The translations under genes and the position numbers were made by a program. From NCBI GenBank assembly GCA_018648865.1, contig JABGQH010000004.1, positions 1 to 64,000 on the forward strand: 64,000 bases of DNA, written 5' to 3'. This DNA comes from Candidatus Peregrinibacteria bacterium (lineage in GTDB: Bacteria; Patescibacteriota; Gracilibacteria; Peribacterales; Peribacteraceae). The notes below the pieces were generated by a model that was given only the letters and a program-made list of their open reading frames with translations, was not told the DNA's origin and ran no database searches. Shown in pieces: positions 1 through 8,587 of this stretch (the stretch's first letter is position 1; every line of letters starts with the position of its first letter).

Positions 1-57
1 TTATAGCTTATAGCTTATAGCTTATAGCTTATAGCTTATAGCTTATAGCTTATAGCT
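1..57. repeat. 7-bp tandem repeat (TTATAGC)n, about 8 copies
   Basis: Direct reading: ttatagcttatagcttatagc... runs up to the dnaA stop codon. Confidence 0.95.
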
Positions 58-1535
58 TATACAATTATTCCCATATCTCTTTCTATTGCTCGTACTTGCC
101 TAAGTAATTGTGGATCATCGTTTAACTGAGTCTCTATCTTGTGAACAGCATGCATAACTGTTGTGTGGTCTCTTCCGCTACATACTTCCCCAATACCTAC
201 AAAACTCATTCGAGCATGTTTCTTTCCTAAATACATAGAGATTTGTCTTGGAATTAATATCTCTCTAACACGAGATTTTCCAGTAATATCTTGTAATGAT
301 ACTGAGTAATATGTACTAACAGCTTCCATGATGTGTTGAAAAGTTGGAGCACGGTTTTTTGGCATATCAAAGCCAATATTCTCCTCTTTCTTATCTACAA
401 CTGCGCCATGGAATTTAGACATAATTTCTGAAATACTTTTTACCGAAGGCATACGTTCCTCTAGCTCAAATTGAGCAACTGCCTGCATCAAGATTCCTTC
501 TAGTTCACGAACGTTCCTTGTTGCATGCTCTGCTATAAATTGTAAAACCTTTGGATCTATAAATAGTTCATACTCGAGTGCTTTCTCTGTAAGAATTGCT
601 AAGCGAGTTTCATAATCTGGAGCATCTATATCTGCAATCATTCCACGCTCGCATCTAGACTTTAGTCTGTCTTCTAGTAGCAACTCTTTTGGTGGCCTGT
701 CTCCGGATAGGATTATTTGTTTATTTGCTTCGTATAGTGAATTGAAAGTATGAAAAAATTCTTCTTGTGTACGATCCTTATTTGTTAAAAATTGAATATC
801 ATCAATTATTAACACATCAACTTTTCTGTACCTTGACCTGAACTTCTCCATCTTTTGAGTTCTAATTGCATCTACAACCTCGTTAGTAAAATCTTCTGAT
901 GTTGTGTACACAACTGCTGCTTTTGGCATTTGTCTTAAGATTGCATTACCAGTTGCCTGTAATAGATGAGTTTTCCCCAATCCTACTTCCCCATATAAAT
1001 ATAGTGGGTTGTATTTGCCCCCAGGGTACGCAGCAACAGCCTGACATGCAGCATGCGCAAGCCTATTACCGCTACCTACTACAAAATTATCCAACATATA
1101 ACGTGGATTCAAAATCCTGCTTATAATCCCCTCTGGCAGTTTAATCTCTTGTTTATTTGGTAGTTTCCTACCCTTTTTCTGCTCAGGGAAATGTTCAAGT
1201 AAATCGAAAGTTCTACTTCTATTATCTTTTAACGCACCATCAACTTTGTAGACCAATTTTTTAATAGTTGGATCAATTTTTTGGACCTCCTCTAATGTAA
1301 TCCCACGATAATGTTCCAAATGCCACTCAAGACCCATTGGAATAGGCAAACCAATTATAAAAGTACCATCATCTTTGCCAAGTATTGCTGTGTCTCTAAA
1401 CCAAGTAATAAACAAACTTCGTGAGATTCTAGGATACAAAGCTTTTAATATTTTTAACCACACATCTTGTAGCGCTATTTCTTCTGCACTACATTGAACG
1501 GCCACCTGTGTTTTAGAAGAGACGGACAATGTCAT
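57..1535 (-). CDS. dnaA: Chromosomal replication initiator protein DnaA
   Basis: Walker A GEVGLGKTHL, Walker B DVLIIDDIQF, C-terminal DnaA-box binding motif GRDHTTVMHAVHKI. Confidence 0.98.
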   Translation of the reverse strand: MTLSVSSKTQVAVQCSAEEIALQDVWLKILKALYPRISRSLFITWFRDTAILGKDDGTFIIGLPIPMGLEWHLEHYRGITLEEVQKIDPTIKKLVYKVDGALKDNRSRTFDLLEHFPEQKKGRKLPNKQEIKLPEGIISRILNPRYMLDNFVVGSGNRLAHAACQAVAAYPGGKYNPLYLYGEVGLGKTHLLQATGNAILRQMPKAAVVYTTSEDFTNEVVDAIRTQKMEKFRSRYRKVDVLIIDDIQFLTNKDRTQEEFFHTFNSLYEANKQIILSGDRPPKELLLEDRLKSRCERGMIADIDAPDYETRLAILTEKALEYELFIDPKVLQFIAEHATRNVRELEGILMQAVAQFELEERMPSVKSISEIMSKFHGAVVDKKEENIGFDMPKNRAPTFQHIMEAVSTYYSVSLQDITGKSRVREILIPRQISMYLGKKHARMSFVGIGEVCSGRDHTTVMHAVHKIETQLNDDPQLLRQVRAIERDMGIIV

Positions 1536-2625
1536 AGAAAGTGATTAAGAAAATTACACTTATTAGAAACAGGAATCCCACTCCATTAACTATCAATTCA
1601 AATCTACGATTAACAGGTTTTCTGCCAATGAATTCTGCAATTACAAATACTAATCTGCCTCCATCTAGCGCTGGGAAAGGCAAAATGTTTAAAACTGCCA
1701 AGCTCAAACTAAGCAAGGATACTAACCTAAGGTAAGTCATAAATCCTTGTTGTACAGAGACATGTGTAAGATGCGCGATTCCTACTAATCCAGAAATTCC
1801 TTCTGGGACTTTTCCTGATTTAGCCAGTGACACAAACAAATTGGTTATACCAATTATTGTCTGTTCAGTCATAATTTTTGTCTCCCTGAGCGATAAGGAC
1901 AAAGAAGACAACAATGATCTTTTTGGAGATGATAATTCCTTAGCAAGCAAAGAAAGAACTACTCCAGATTTTCCATCTTCTAAATTAACTGTGAAAATTT
2001 CAACTTCAGAAAAATCCTCACCAGAGAGAATCGAATACGTTACAACAGAGTTTTCAGCCTGCAATCTTTGAACTTCGTCTGGCAATCGTACAGGTATTCC
2101 ATTTACAGCCGTAAGTATTGAATTCTGTGGAACACCAATCTTTGCAGCGTTACCTCCGCTAACCACTTCATCTATATGCACAGCAAGCTCCATAGAAATT
2201 ACCCCTCTATCAGCTGCTCGCTGCATATCTTCCATAGAGAGATACGTTGGTATCCATTTACCGAAAGAAAAACCAAAAGTAAGTAAAATAATTGCTAACA
2301 AAAAGTTCATAGTTACACCTGCACACAAAATAACAATCCTCGCTGGAATAGAAGCAGCTCCAAAGCTACCTTTTGCCAAACGATCCTCCTCTGTTAATGC
2401 GTTTTCACCTTGTAGACGAACAAACCCACCAAAAGGAATCCAGTTGATAGTAAAAGATGTTCCACCTTGTTTAAACAAGACTTTTGCCTTTGGCGGTAGA
2501 CCAAATCCAAACTCCTGAACAATGACTCCTGCCTTTCTGGCAGCCATAAAATGCCCTAGCTCATGAATGATGATCAGAACACTTAATAGCAAAATGAAAG
2601 CCAATGTTGACAGAAGAAATATCAT
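1513..2625 (-). CDS. rseP: Site-2 protease family zinc metalloprotease (RseP-like)
   Basis: HELGHFMAARKAGV, PDZ-like segment, LPFPALDGGRL; start taken at MIFLLSTLAF (ORF extends to 2730); 3' end overlaps dnaA start. Confidence 0.93.
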   Translation of the reverse strand: MIFLLSTLAFILLLSVLIIIHELGHFMAARKAGVIVQEFGFGLPPKAKVLFKQGGTSFTINWIPFGGFVRLQGENALTEEDRLAKGSFGAASIPARIVILCAGVTMNFLLAIILLTFGFSFGKWIPTYLSMEDMQRAADRGVISMELAVHIDEVVSGGNAAKIGVPQNSILTAVNGIPVRLPDEVQRLQAENSVVTYSILSGEDFSEVEIFTVNLEDGKSGVVLSLLAKELSSPKRSLLSSLSLSLRETKIMTEQTIIGITNLFVSLAKSGKVPEGISGLVGIAHLTHVSVQQGFMTYLRLVSLLSLSLAVLNILPFPALDGGRLVFVIAEFIGRKPVNRRFELIVNGVGFLFLISVIFLITFYDIVRLF

Positions 2626-2761
2626 GTCAGTTTTTATTAGAGGAAGTGATATTACTCCCGAAGTGGATAACTGAAAAGTTTTCCACACCACTTCAAGTTG
2701 CAGTAAATACAAATCACTTTTGCAATACAATAATGGTCAGAAAACTAGACTGATAAAAGCA

Positions 2762-3400
2762 CTAGCCATGGGCCACAACCCAACCTATAACATTATTGAA
2801 ACCAGCCTCTTTTAGAGTTTTTGCACAAGCATTCAATGTTGCCCCAGTTGTGGATAAGTCATCTACTAGAATCACTGTTTTATTAGAATCCGATCTTTCT
2901 GCAACACATTTAAATGCTCCATTAAGTGCAACTAAGCGTTCTGATCGAGTTCTACGTGCTTGATGTCCAGTTGGTCTAGTGCGAGTTAGTAAATTGATAA
3001 CAGATATTTTATAAGAAGCACCAATCTCTTTTGCCAATACATCTGCCTGATTAAATCCTCTCCAATATTTTCGCGTCCAATGTAGTGGCACAGGGCAAAG
3101 AACAGAATCTTGATTAAATGGAAAATCAGACTGAATAACCATAGAACTTAAATAACTAGAAAGTGATGGAATCCTGCGATATTTAAATAGATGAATCAGT
3201 TTTTTAATATGCTTTGTGTCATAAGGGATTGCAGCATAAATCTCATCAATGTCAGAAAGTCCCCTACTTCTTAGCCTAGCAGTATCCTCATGAATCAAAT
3301 TGATCTTACAAAGCTTCTTCTCATCATCTGTCATCCAAGATCCAATAGATCCAGTTAGGCTTCGTTTAGGGAAAACTAAATCAATGAGTTGGTTAAACAT
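2762..3400 (-). CDS. comF: ComF family amidophosphoribosyltransferase-like protein
   Basis: PRPP-binding motif VILVDDLSTTGATLNACAKTLKEAG, LLTRTRPTGHQARRTRSERLVALNGAF. Confidence 0.9.
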   Translation of the reverse strand: MFNQLIDLVFPKRSLTGSIGSWMTDDEKKLCKINLIHEDTARLRSRGLSDIDEIYAAIPYDTKHIKKLIHLFKYRRIPSLSSYLSSMVIQSDFPFNQDSVLCPVPLHWTRKYWRGFNQADVLAKEIGASYKISVINLLTRTRPTGHQARRTRSERLVALNGAFKCVAERSDSNKTVILVDDLSTTGATLNACAKTLKEAGFNNVIGWVVAHG

Positions 3401-3417
3401 AGCGCATCATTCTATTC

Positions 3418-3457
3418 CTCAAAACAATTTAGAAAAGAGGAGGCATAGTACTTTTTT
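3418..3457. promoter_or_regulatory. Copy 1 of conserved intergenic motif upstream of comF
   Basis: ctcaaaacaatttagaaaagaggaggcatagtactttttt; differs at one position from 5546-5585. Confidence 0.7.
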
Positions 3458-3475
3458 TGTTAATAAATAAAAAAA

Positions 3476-3493
3476 GGGCACCTAGAGGTGCCC
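3476..3493 (-). terminator. Rho-independent terminator
   Basis: gggcacctagaggtgccc hairpin; on minus strand followed by a long T-run. Confidence 0.85.
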
Positions 3494-3523
3494 ATTTTAT
3501 CGCTCTTTGAAAATATTATTTTT

Positions 3524-4063
3524 TTATTTGTTCATATGCTCTTCCATTAGGTCGTGATGACATTGCTTTACAGTTTCCCAATCATCGTTATTTTCCCTAC
3601 ATGACCTCATAGCCTCTTTAAAAGAGACGCGGCCTTCCTCTGAAAGATTATCGATGAAGTCTCTTCCATGACCTCCATGCTTTTTTCCACGTCTTTTTCC
3701 ACAATCTTTCATATCTTTTCCTCTTCCGAAATCAATTCCGCTTTCCTCAGCTAATATCTTTGCGCCTTCAAAGTTCCCCTCTTTTCTTAAGGCATGTATT
3801 CCAATAAATGTTTGAAAATTATCTTCTGTAACAACATCCATTACTTTTGGACTATGAGCAGAATTTTCCATTAGAGATTTCCAAGTTTCATAATCTCCAT
3901 TATCCAAAGCTTCTATAATTTCTTCATGATGTTCTGGAGTAAAATGTGAACCTCTTGCTTCTTTATTTGCATTAGCTGCGAATACAGGAATAACAGCAAG
4001 TACAGAAAGCGATAGAACTGATCCAATAGCTGTGCCACGGACAAATGATAGTGATGGTTTCAT
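3524..4063 (-). CDS. Hypothetical secreted protein
   Basis: N-terminal signal-like hydrophobic segment (GSVLSLSVLAVIPVFAANA); basic/His-rich C-terminal part. Confidence 0.75.
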   Translation of the reverse strand: MKPSLSFVRGTAIGSVLSLSVLAVIPVFAANANKEARGSHFTPEHHEEIIEALDNGDYETWKSLMENSAHSPKVMDVVTEDNFQTFIGIHALRKEGNFEGAKILAEESGIDFGRGKDMKDCGKRRGKKHGGHGRDFIDNLSEEGRVSFKEAMRSCRENNDDWETVKQCHHDLMEEHMNK

Positions 4064-4151
4064 AATTAGATATTTGGTAATAAATATAAAATGTAGACGT
4101 CCACTTGGTACTACGCATTAGATGAAATAATTATTCATTTTTTCAGATTTT

Positions 4152-4862
4152 TTATTTAATAAAACTAGGTCTCCAAGGACGTATAGATTCTGCTATAAAT
4201 ATTTCTTCATCTAAAGAAAACCCAAGTATTCGAATATGCATACCTATCTGCATAAGTTCTAATGGTGGACGTGGTATGCCTGCAATATCCACTTCCCATA
4301 TATAACCATCTAAATCACGAACATATAAAATATCATTTTTTACTTTCTCTATAACACCAGACATCATGCCATCTTCAGGATTAATCCAAAGATTAACCCT
4401 ACGATCACGCACTTCTCTGTAAGGTTGAATATTTTGTTTTAACAACAAATCTAAACTGTAACTCCAACCAGTAGAATGCAAGAAAGAACCTAAAATCAAA
4501 CTAGAAAGAATGGTCGCAACTAAAACAGGAAACACTCTAAAGCGATATCCTTTATTTGTATGCTTTAAATTAAATATTGTAGTACCTATAAGCAAAAACA
4601 TTAACAAAAGCCATAAACAAGGTAGTAATACCAGAATAATAAATGCATCAGAATCAACTAAAACTAAATAATAAAGATCAAATTCCTCTTGTCTAATCAG
4701 AAAAATCCACAAAGAAGCTATGATGCCTCCAAAACAAATACTTAAAACAGCTAATGCCCAAAATAAATCATTGCGAATAACAAATAACCAAGATGGGATA
4801 GGTCGAACTGACTTCTTTCTTATCTTTTTAGAAACCCGATTAGCGATTGTAGATTTAATCAT
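4152..4862 (-). CDS. Hypothetical membrane protein, translationally coupled to ECF sigma factor (candidate anti-sigma)
   Basis: Three predicted TM segments plus C-terminal beta-rich domain; overlaps the sigma gene stop by 4 nt. Confidence 0.6.
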   Translation of the reverse strand: MIKSTIANRVSKKIRKKSVRPIPSWLFVIRNDLFWALAVLSICFGGIIASLWIFLIRQEEFDLYYLVLVDSDAFIILVLLPCLWLLLMFLLIGTTIFNLKHTNKGYRFRVFPVLVATILSSLILGSFLHSTGWSYSLDLLLKQNIQPYREVRDRRVNLWINPEDGMMSGVIEKVKNDILYVRDLDGYIWEVDIAGIPRPPLELMQIGMHIRILGFSLDEEIFIAESIRPWRPSFIK

Positions 4863-5464
4863 GATTTAGATGGAAAGTTACGATCAATAAATTTTTTTAG
4901 CCTTTGTTTTCCTCTTCTGATTAATGTAGCAATAGATCCGATAGGCTTTTTTAAAATATCACTAATCTCCTGCATACAGAATCCTTCCATATAATATAAC
5001 TGTATAGCCTCGCGCTCTTTTAATGGAATAGATGCAATACCTTTTTGCATTATGTCCCTTAAAATTTTTCTATCAAAATCATATCCAAAATCAATGTCAT
5101 CAATTAATTGAATTATATTTTCTGCATCTTGATCAATAGGCTCATAAGCATACTTTGCCCATTTACGATGTTCACTTATTACAGCATTGTGAGTAATTCT
5201 ATATATCCAACTAGAGAACTTTAAGCTTTTATCAAAATCATTTATATACATGTACGCTTTTAAAAATACATCTTGCAAAATATCTTCTACCTCCTGCTGA
5301 TTAAGTACAGATAAACGACGAATATAACGCATAAGCTTAATCTCATAACGTTCCATTAATATGTCATACGCCTCATTTTGAGAGCTAACTAGAGATGCCA
5401 ATTCCTCATCACTTAAATCTGCTAACACTAAATGATTCATGTAATTCAATACATTACTACGCAA
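4859..5464 (-). CDS. RNA polymerase sigma factor, ECF/sigma-70 family
   Basis: Region 2 (ILQDVFLKAYMYINDFDKSLKFSSWIYRITHNAVISEHRKW) and region 4 (LKEREAIQLYYMEGFCMQEISDILKKPIGSIATLIRRGKQRLKK). Confidence 0.95.
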   Translation of the reverse strand: MRSNVLNYMNHLVLADLSDEELASLVSSQNEAYDILMERYEIKLMRYIRRLSVLNQQEVEDILQDVFLKAYMYINDFDKSLKFSSWIYRITHNAVISEHRKWAKYAYEPIDQDAENIIQLIDDIDFGYDFDRKILRDIMQKGIASIPLKEREAIQLYYMEGFCMQEISDILKKPIGSIATLIRRGKQRLKKFIDRNFPSKS

Positions 5465-5545
5465 GTAGAAATAAATTTATTCAAAAAATAAATGCATTTA
5501 AGAGTAAATCAACAATTCAATTATACATTGCTAGTCATACAATTA

Positions 5546-5585
5546 CTCAAAACAATTTAGAAAAGAGGAGGCGTAGTACTTTTTT
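5546..5585. promoter_or_regulatory. Copy 2 of conserved intergenic motif upstream of ECF sigma gene
   Basis: ctcaaaacaatttagaaaagaggaggcgtagtactttttt. Confidence 0.7.
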
Positions 5586-5643
5586 AGAGATATAAACTAA
5601 ATACACTGATCAAATTTTTATACTATGAATCATTTTATACTAT

Positions 5644-6207
5644 TTATTGTTGATGATTACGATGAGCATCAATATATTCTAAAATAACATCACACATAAA
5701 ATCTTCTCTGTAATCGTCATCATAATGCTTATTCTTTTTAGCTTCACTCAAGAGGAACTCATATAATTCTGAATCTTTAATCACATATTCTGAAATAAAT
5801 AATTCTGCCCTATCGACAACAAAACCATTTTCCAAATTTGATGCCACTTGATCAAGAAATAATTCAAGCCCTTTGCGTCTATCTTGATGTTCAGAATGTT
5901 CAACTAGTATTGCTTCAATAGAACCTCGTATTTCGCTACCTAGTTTCTTCATAAGGGCATCCCATTCATCAAAAGAACTTATTTTCCTTCCATAAATAAA
6001 ATCAGCTACAGACCCAAGTTGATCATTAAACATTTCTGTAAGATCATTAATAACTTCGCTTGTTTCTTCGCCACCATATATCCCTGCTAATTCACCCCAG
6101 AATAATTTATCATCGAACAACATTTGTCTCTGGTCATCAAACCACCTATGTAAACCTTTAACTGGGCCAAATAACTGATCCCTATAGTTTTCTAGTGCAT
6201 TTTTCAT
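5644..6207 (-). CDS. Hypothetical protein
   Basis: 187-aa intact ORF, no recognised domain. Confidence 0.6.
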   Translation of the reverse strand: MKNALENYRDQLFGPVKGLHRWFDDQRQMLFDDKLFWGELAGIYGGEETSEVINDLTEMFNDQLGSVADFIYGRKISSFDEWDALMKKLGSEIRGSIEAILVEHSEHQDRRKGLELFLDQVASNLENGFVVDRAELFISEYVIKDSELYEFLLSEAKKNKHYDDDYREDFMCDVILEYIDAHRNHQQ

Positions 6208-6363
6208 ATTTATATTATAACAAGTTTTTGTGTTTTTGCAACTTTACCCTGTCAACTTGAAAAGGTTAATCTGGAGTGAATAAAGGCAACCTAAAACATT
6301 CTTCTCTTTTATGAGAAGAATTGTTCACCATAAGCGAGGAGATATTGCTTTTACAGCAACGAA

Positions 6364-6382
6364 GAGTCGAATGGTGGGCAAT
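6364..6382 (-). repeat. Orphan tRNA 3'-end fragment fused to ATTCGACTC repeat
   Basis: Minus strand ATTGCCCACCATTCGACTC: matches the tRNA-Val 3' end (ATTGCCCACCATT) and the tRNA-Ile 3' junction (GCCCACCATTCGACTC). Confidence 0.6.
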
Positions 6383-6417
6383 AATAGAAAAAGTTAGGAC
6401 TTTGAATAAACATGTAT

Positions 6418-6870
6418 TCATTCAATAGTACTCACCCATTCTCTTCGAAATTCAAGCACTTCAACATTGTCAGCAAACTCGAAATCAGTTGTTCGTAATA
6501 GATTATCAACCTCTTCCTTGTCTCTTGTTACAATGAAAATACGTTTATTCGATATCTTTTTTGCCTTTGCGAGCCATGTATAAACTTTTTCTAGATATGT
6601 CTTTCTATAATATGGTCGTTCTTCAGGATGGAGTCGTTCCAGAAATTTCTTATCTTCGATAACTTCAAATTCGTCAAAGACTACCACTTCTTTATTTAGA
6701 ATAGAAGAAATATCTTCATTCATATTCTTGAAATACCTTACGTATATTCCTTGTTGTTGTAAAAATGGAATAAGTTGCTGTTGAACAAAGAACGATTTTC
6801 CTGCATCTCTATGCCCAACGAGAAGTATATTCTTTTCAGCCAGAATGATATTGAGAATTGTACGAAGCAT
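6418..6870 (-). CDS. Short P-loop ATPase (AAA_14-like N-terminal domain)
   Basis: Walker A LLVGHRDAGKSFF, Walker B VVVFDEFEVI; only 150 aa. Confidence 0.65.
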   Translation of the reverse strand: MLRTILNIILAEKNILLVGHRDAGKSFFVQQQLIPFLQQQGIYVRYFKNMNEDISSILNKEVVVFDEFEVIEDKKFLERLHPEERPYYRKTYLEKVYTWLAKAKKISNKRIFIVTRDKEEVDNLLRTTDFEFADNVEVLEFRREWVSTIE

Positions 6871-6883
6871 TTAAATAATAAGC

Positions 6884-6910
6884 GGAGCGAGGTCGATATG
6901 ACCTCGCTCC
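6884..6910 (+). terminator. Strong hairpin GGAGCGAGGTC-GATAT-GACCTCGCTCC followed by TTTT
   Basis: Perfect inverted repeat plus T-run on the plus strand. Confidence 0.6.
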
Positions 6911-7011
6911 TTTTGTTTATTCTTCAATCTACAGAGCTCAAGGCCAGCTAGAGTTTAAGCTATACATAGATGAAAGAACAGGGTTGATCAGACAGCAAAG
7001 AATTAACTGTC

Positions 7012-7104
7012 TTAGCCACAGCCACTGGTTTTGGATTTCTTGGTGCTGCAGCCGAATCCTTTGATGGGCCTTCGATAAACCTTGGTTTTTGAAAAAGTCT
7101 TCAT
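7012..7104 (-). CDS. Small peptide, candidate radical-SAM-modified RiPP precursor
   Basis: Hand translation: MKTFSKTKVYRRPIKGFGCSTKKSKTSGCG*; SD-like gaaggagag upstream of ATG; 15 nt downstream of the rSAM/SPASM gene. Absent from the ORF track because of its size. Confidence 0.75.
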   Translation of the reverse strand: MKTFSKTKVYRRPIKGFGCSTKKSKTSGCG

Positions 7105-7119
7105 AATACTCTCCTTCAG

Positions 7120-8421
7120 TTAAGAATCATTCAGCGCGTAAAAACGAGCGACGTCACACTTATGTCTAGCTGGCCTAGTATGATCGCCGTTCTCCACTAA
7201 TGCGATGCCAACACAGCTATCGCAACAATCCTTGATTTCGCAAGTGAGGCACTGAGCCATGTCTGCAATAAGGAACTTATCCATAGCCTTTCTACGTGAC
7301 TCAATGGATAATATGTTGTCGACATCACCATACCTTATGTTCCCAATAATCTCAGGAAGATCTAAACAAGGATACACATTTCCCGACGGATCGATCGCAA
7401 TCTGATTTCTACCTGCAAAGCAAGGATTTATACAAGTTGAGCAGTCACGATGTTTTTCTTCCCTGACAAAATCATTATTTCTACGCAAAAAAGGAAGAAA
7501 TTTACCATTGAGTTCTTCGGCAGAAAGACGGAAAGCGATTCCTTCGTCAGCACCTGACCTTCTTGGTGTTATTAATGGGTTATAAAATATGCTGATATCA
7601 GCAATCTTTTTCAAAGTCTGGTGAATCACATCAAGTACATCAATGTTATGCTTGCCGACAATAACAGACAAGCCGACTGGCAATCCCATTTCAACAAGTT
7701 GTCGTATATTGTCAGCGATCCTGTCAAATGGGTAATGACTGTGTGTAATTTCTGATATACCATCTGAGATTTCATAAATTGAGATTTGAAAATCGAAAAT
7801 AGGAAGCCCTTCTAGTAAGGATATTCTGTTGGCATTTAGCAAGGCTCCGTTTGTCTTGATCTCGAGCGCAAAACCCAACTGCGAATACAAAGCAATGATC
7901 TCTGCAACATCAGGTCTCATAAACATTTCACCACCAGTAAGTGATGTGAAAACGACTCCTGCATTTTGTAGTCCGATCCCTAGTTTTTCTAATTCTAACA
8001 AAGACAAGCCGCCATTATTATAGTCAGCGAGATAACAGAATCCACATCGAAAGTTGCATTGAGAGGTAAGCTCAATATTGGCAACAGTAAGTTGCCAATG
8101 AGATGTAGCATACTGTGAAAGTCGCTGGAGTGGAGATACATCGTCCGAGTTCGTTGACGTTGAATCTACTGGCAATGTCTTAGATTTTCCTGCAAGGAAA
8201 AGATCAATTTCAATTTTGATATTCCGACAGTCTTCTCGAATATCATTCCAACTTTCTTCCCCATATTCAGGAAAATCAGAAAGAGTGGGTTCGTAATTTG
8301 CATCAACAACGAAATGTTGAGCAACTTTTGAGGATCCCCCCTCAAAGAAGATTGTATCCCATGTATTCTTTTTGATTCCAAGAAAAGCATCTTCAAACGT
8401 TCGAGTAATTATAGAGTTCAT
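7120..8421 (-). CDS. Radical SAM/SPASM peptide maturase-like protein
   Basis: CxxxCxxC motif TSQCNFRCGFCYL; SPASM-type Cys-rich C-terminus (CSTCINPCFAGRNQIAIDPSGNVYPCLDL...CLTCEIKDCCDSC); start taken at MNSIITRTF with SD aggaga (ORF to 8505). Confidence 0.9.
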   Translation of the reverse strand: MNSIITRTFEDAFLGIKKNTWDTIFFEGGSSKVAQHFVVDANYEPTLSDFPEYGEESWNDIREDCRNIKIEIDLFLAGKSKTLPVDSTSTNSDDVSPLQRLSQYATSHWQLTVANIELTSQCNFRCGFCYLADYNNGGLSLLELEKLGIGLQNAGVVFTSLTGGEMFMRPDVAEIIALYSQLGFALEIKTNGALLNANRISLLEGLPIFDFQISIYEISDGISEITHSHYPFDRIADNIRQLVEMGLPVGLSVIVGKHNIDVLDVIHQTLKKIADISIFYNPLITPRRSGADEGIAFRLSAEELNGKFLPFLRRNNDFVREEKHRDCSTCINPCFAGRNQIAIDPSGNVYPCLDLPEIIGNIRYGDVDNILSIESRRKAMDKFLIADMAQCLTCEIKDCCDSCVGIALVENGDHTRPARHKCDVARFYALNDS

Positions 8422-8520
8422 AGACTTTCTCCTATGGTTTGAAAGGACAACGTACGTAAAGGAAATTGTGCGAATTGCACTAAAATAAAGATTACCAGTA
8501 AGCATTCCATAATCAATAAG

Positions 8521-8546
8521 AAAAAGAGGAGGCGTAGTACTTTTTT
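8521..8546. promoter_or_regulatory. Copy 3 (core) of conserved intergenic motif upstream of rSAM gene
   Basis: aaaaagaggaggcgtagtactttttt. Confidence 0.65.
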
Positions 8547-8587
8547 ATTTAGTTGATTGTACTAAAAGCAGTTAGAACATTAAATCA

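Noticed and set aside
1541-2071. Plus-strand small ORFs opposite rseP
   Set aside because: Antisense to a well-supported metalloprotease gene with no independent signals.
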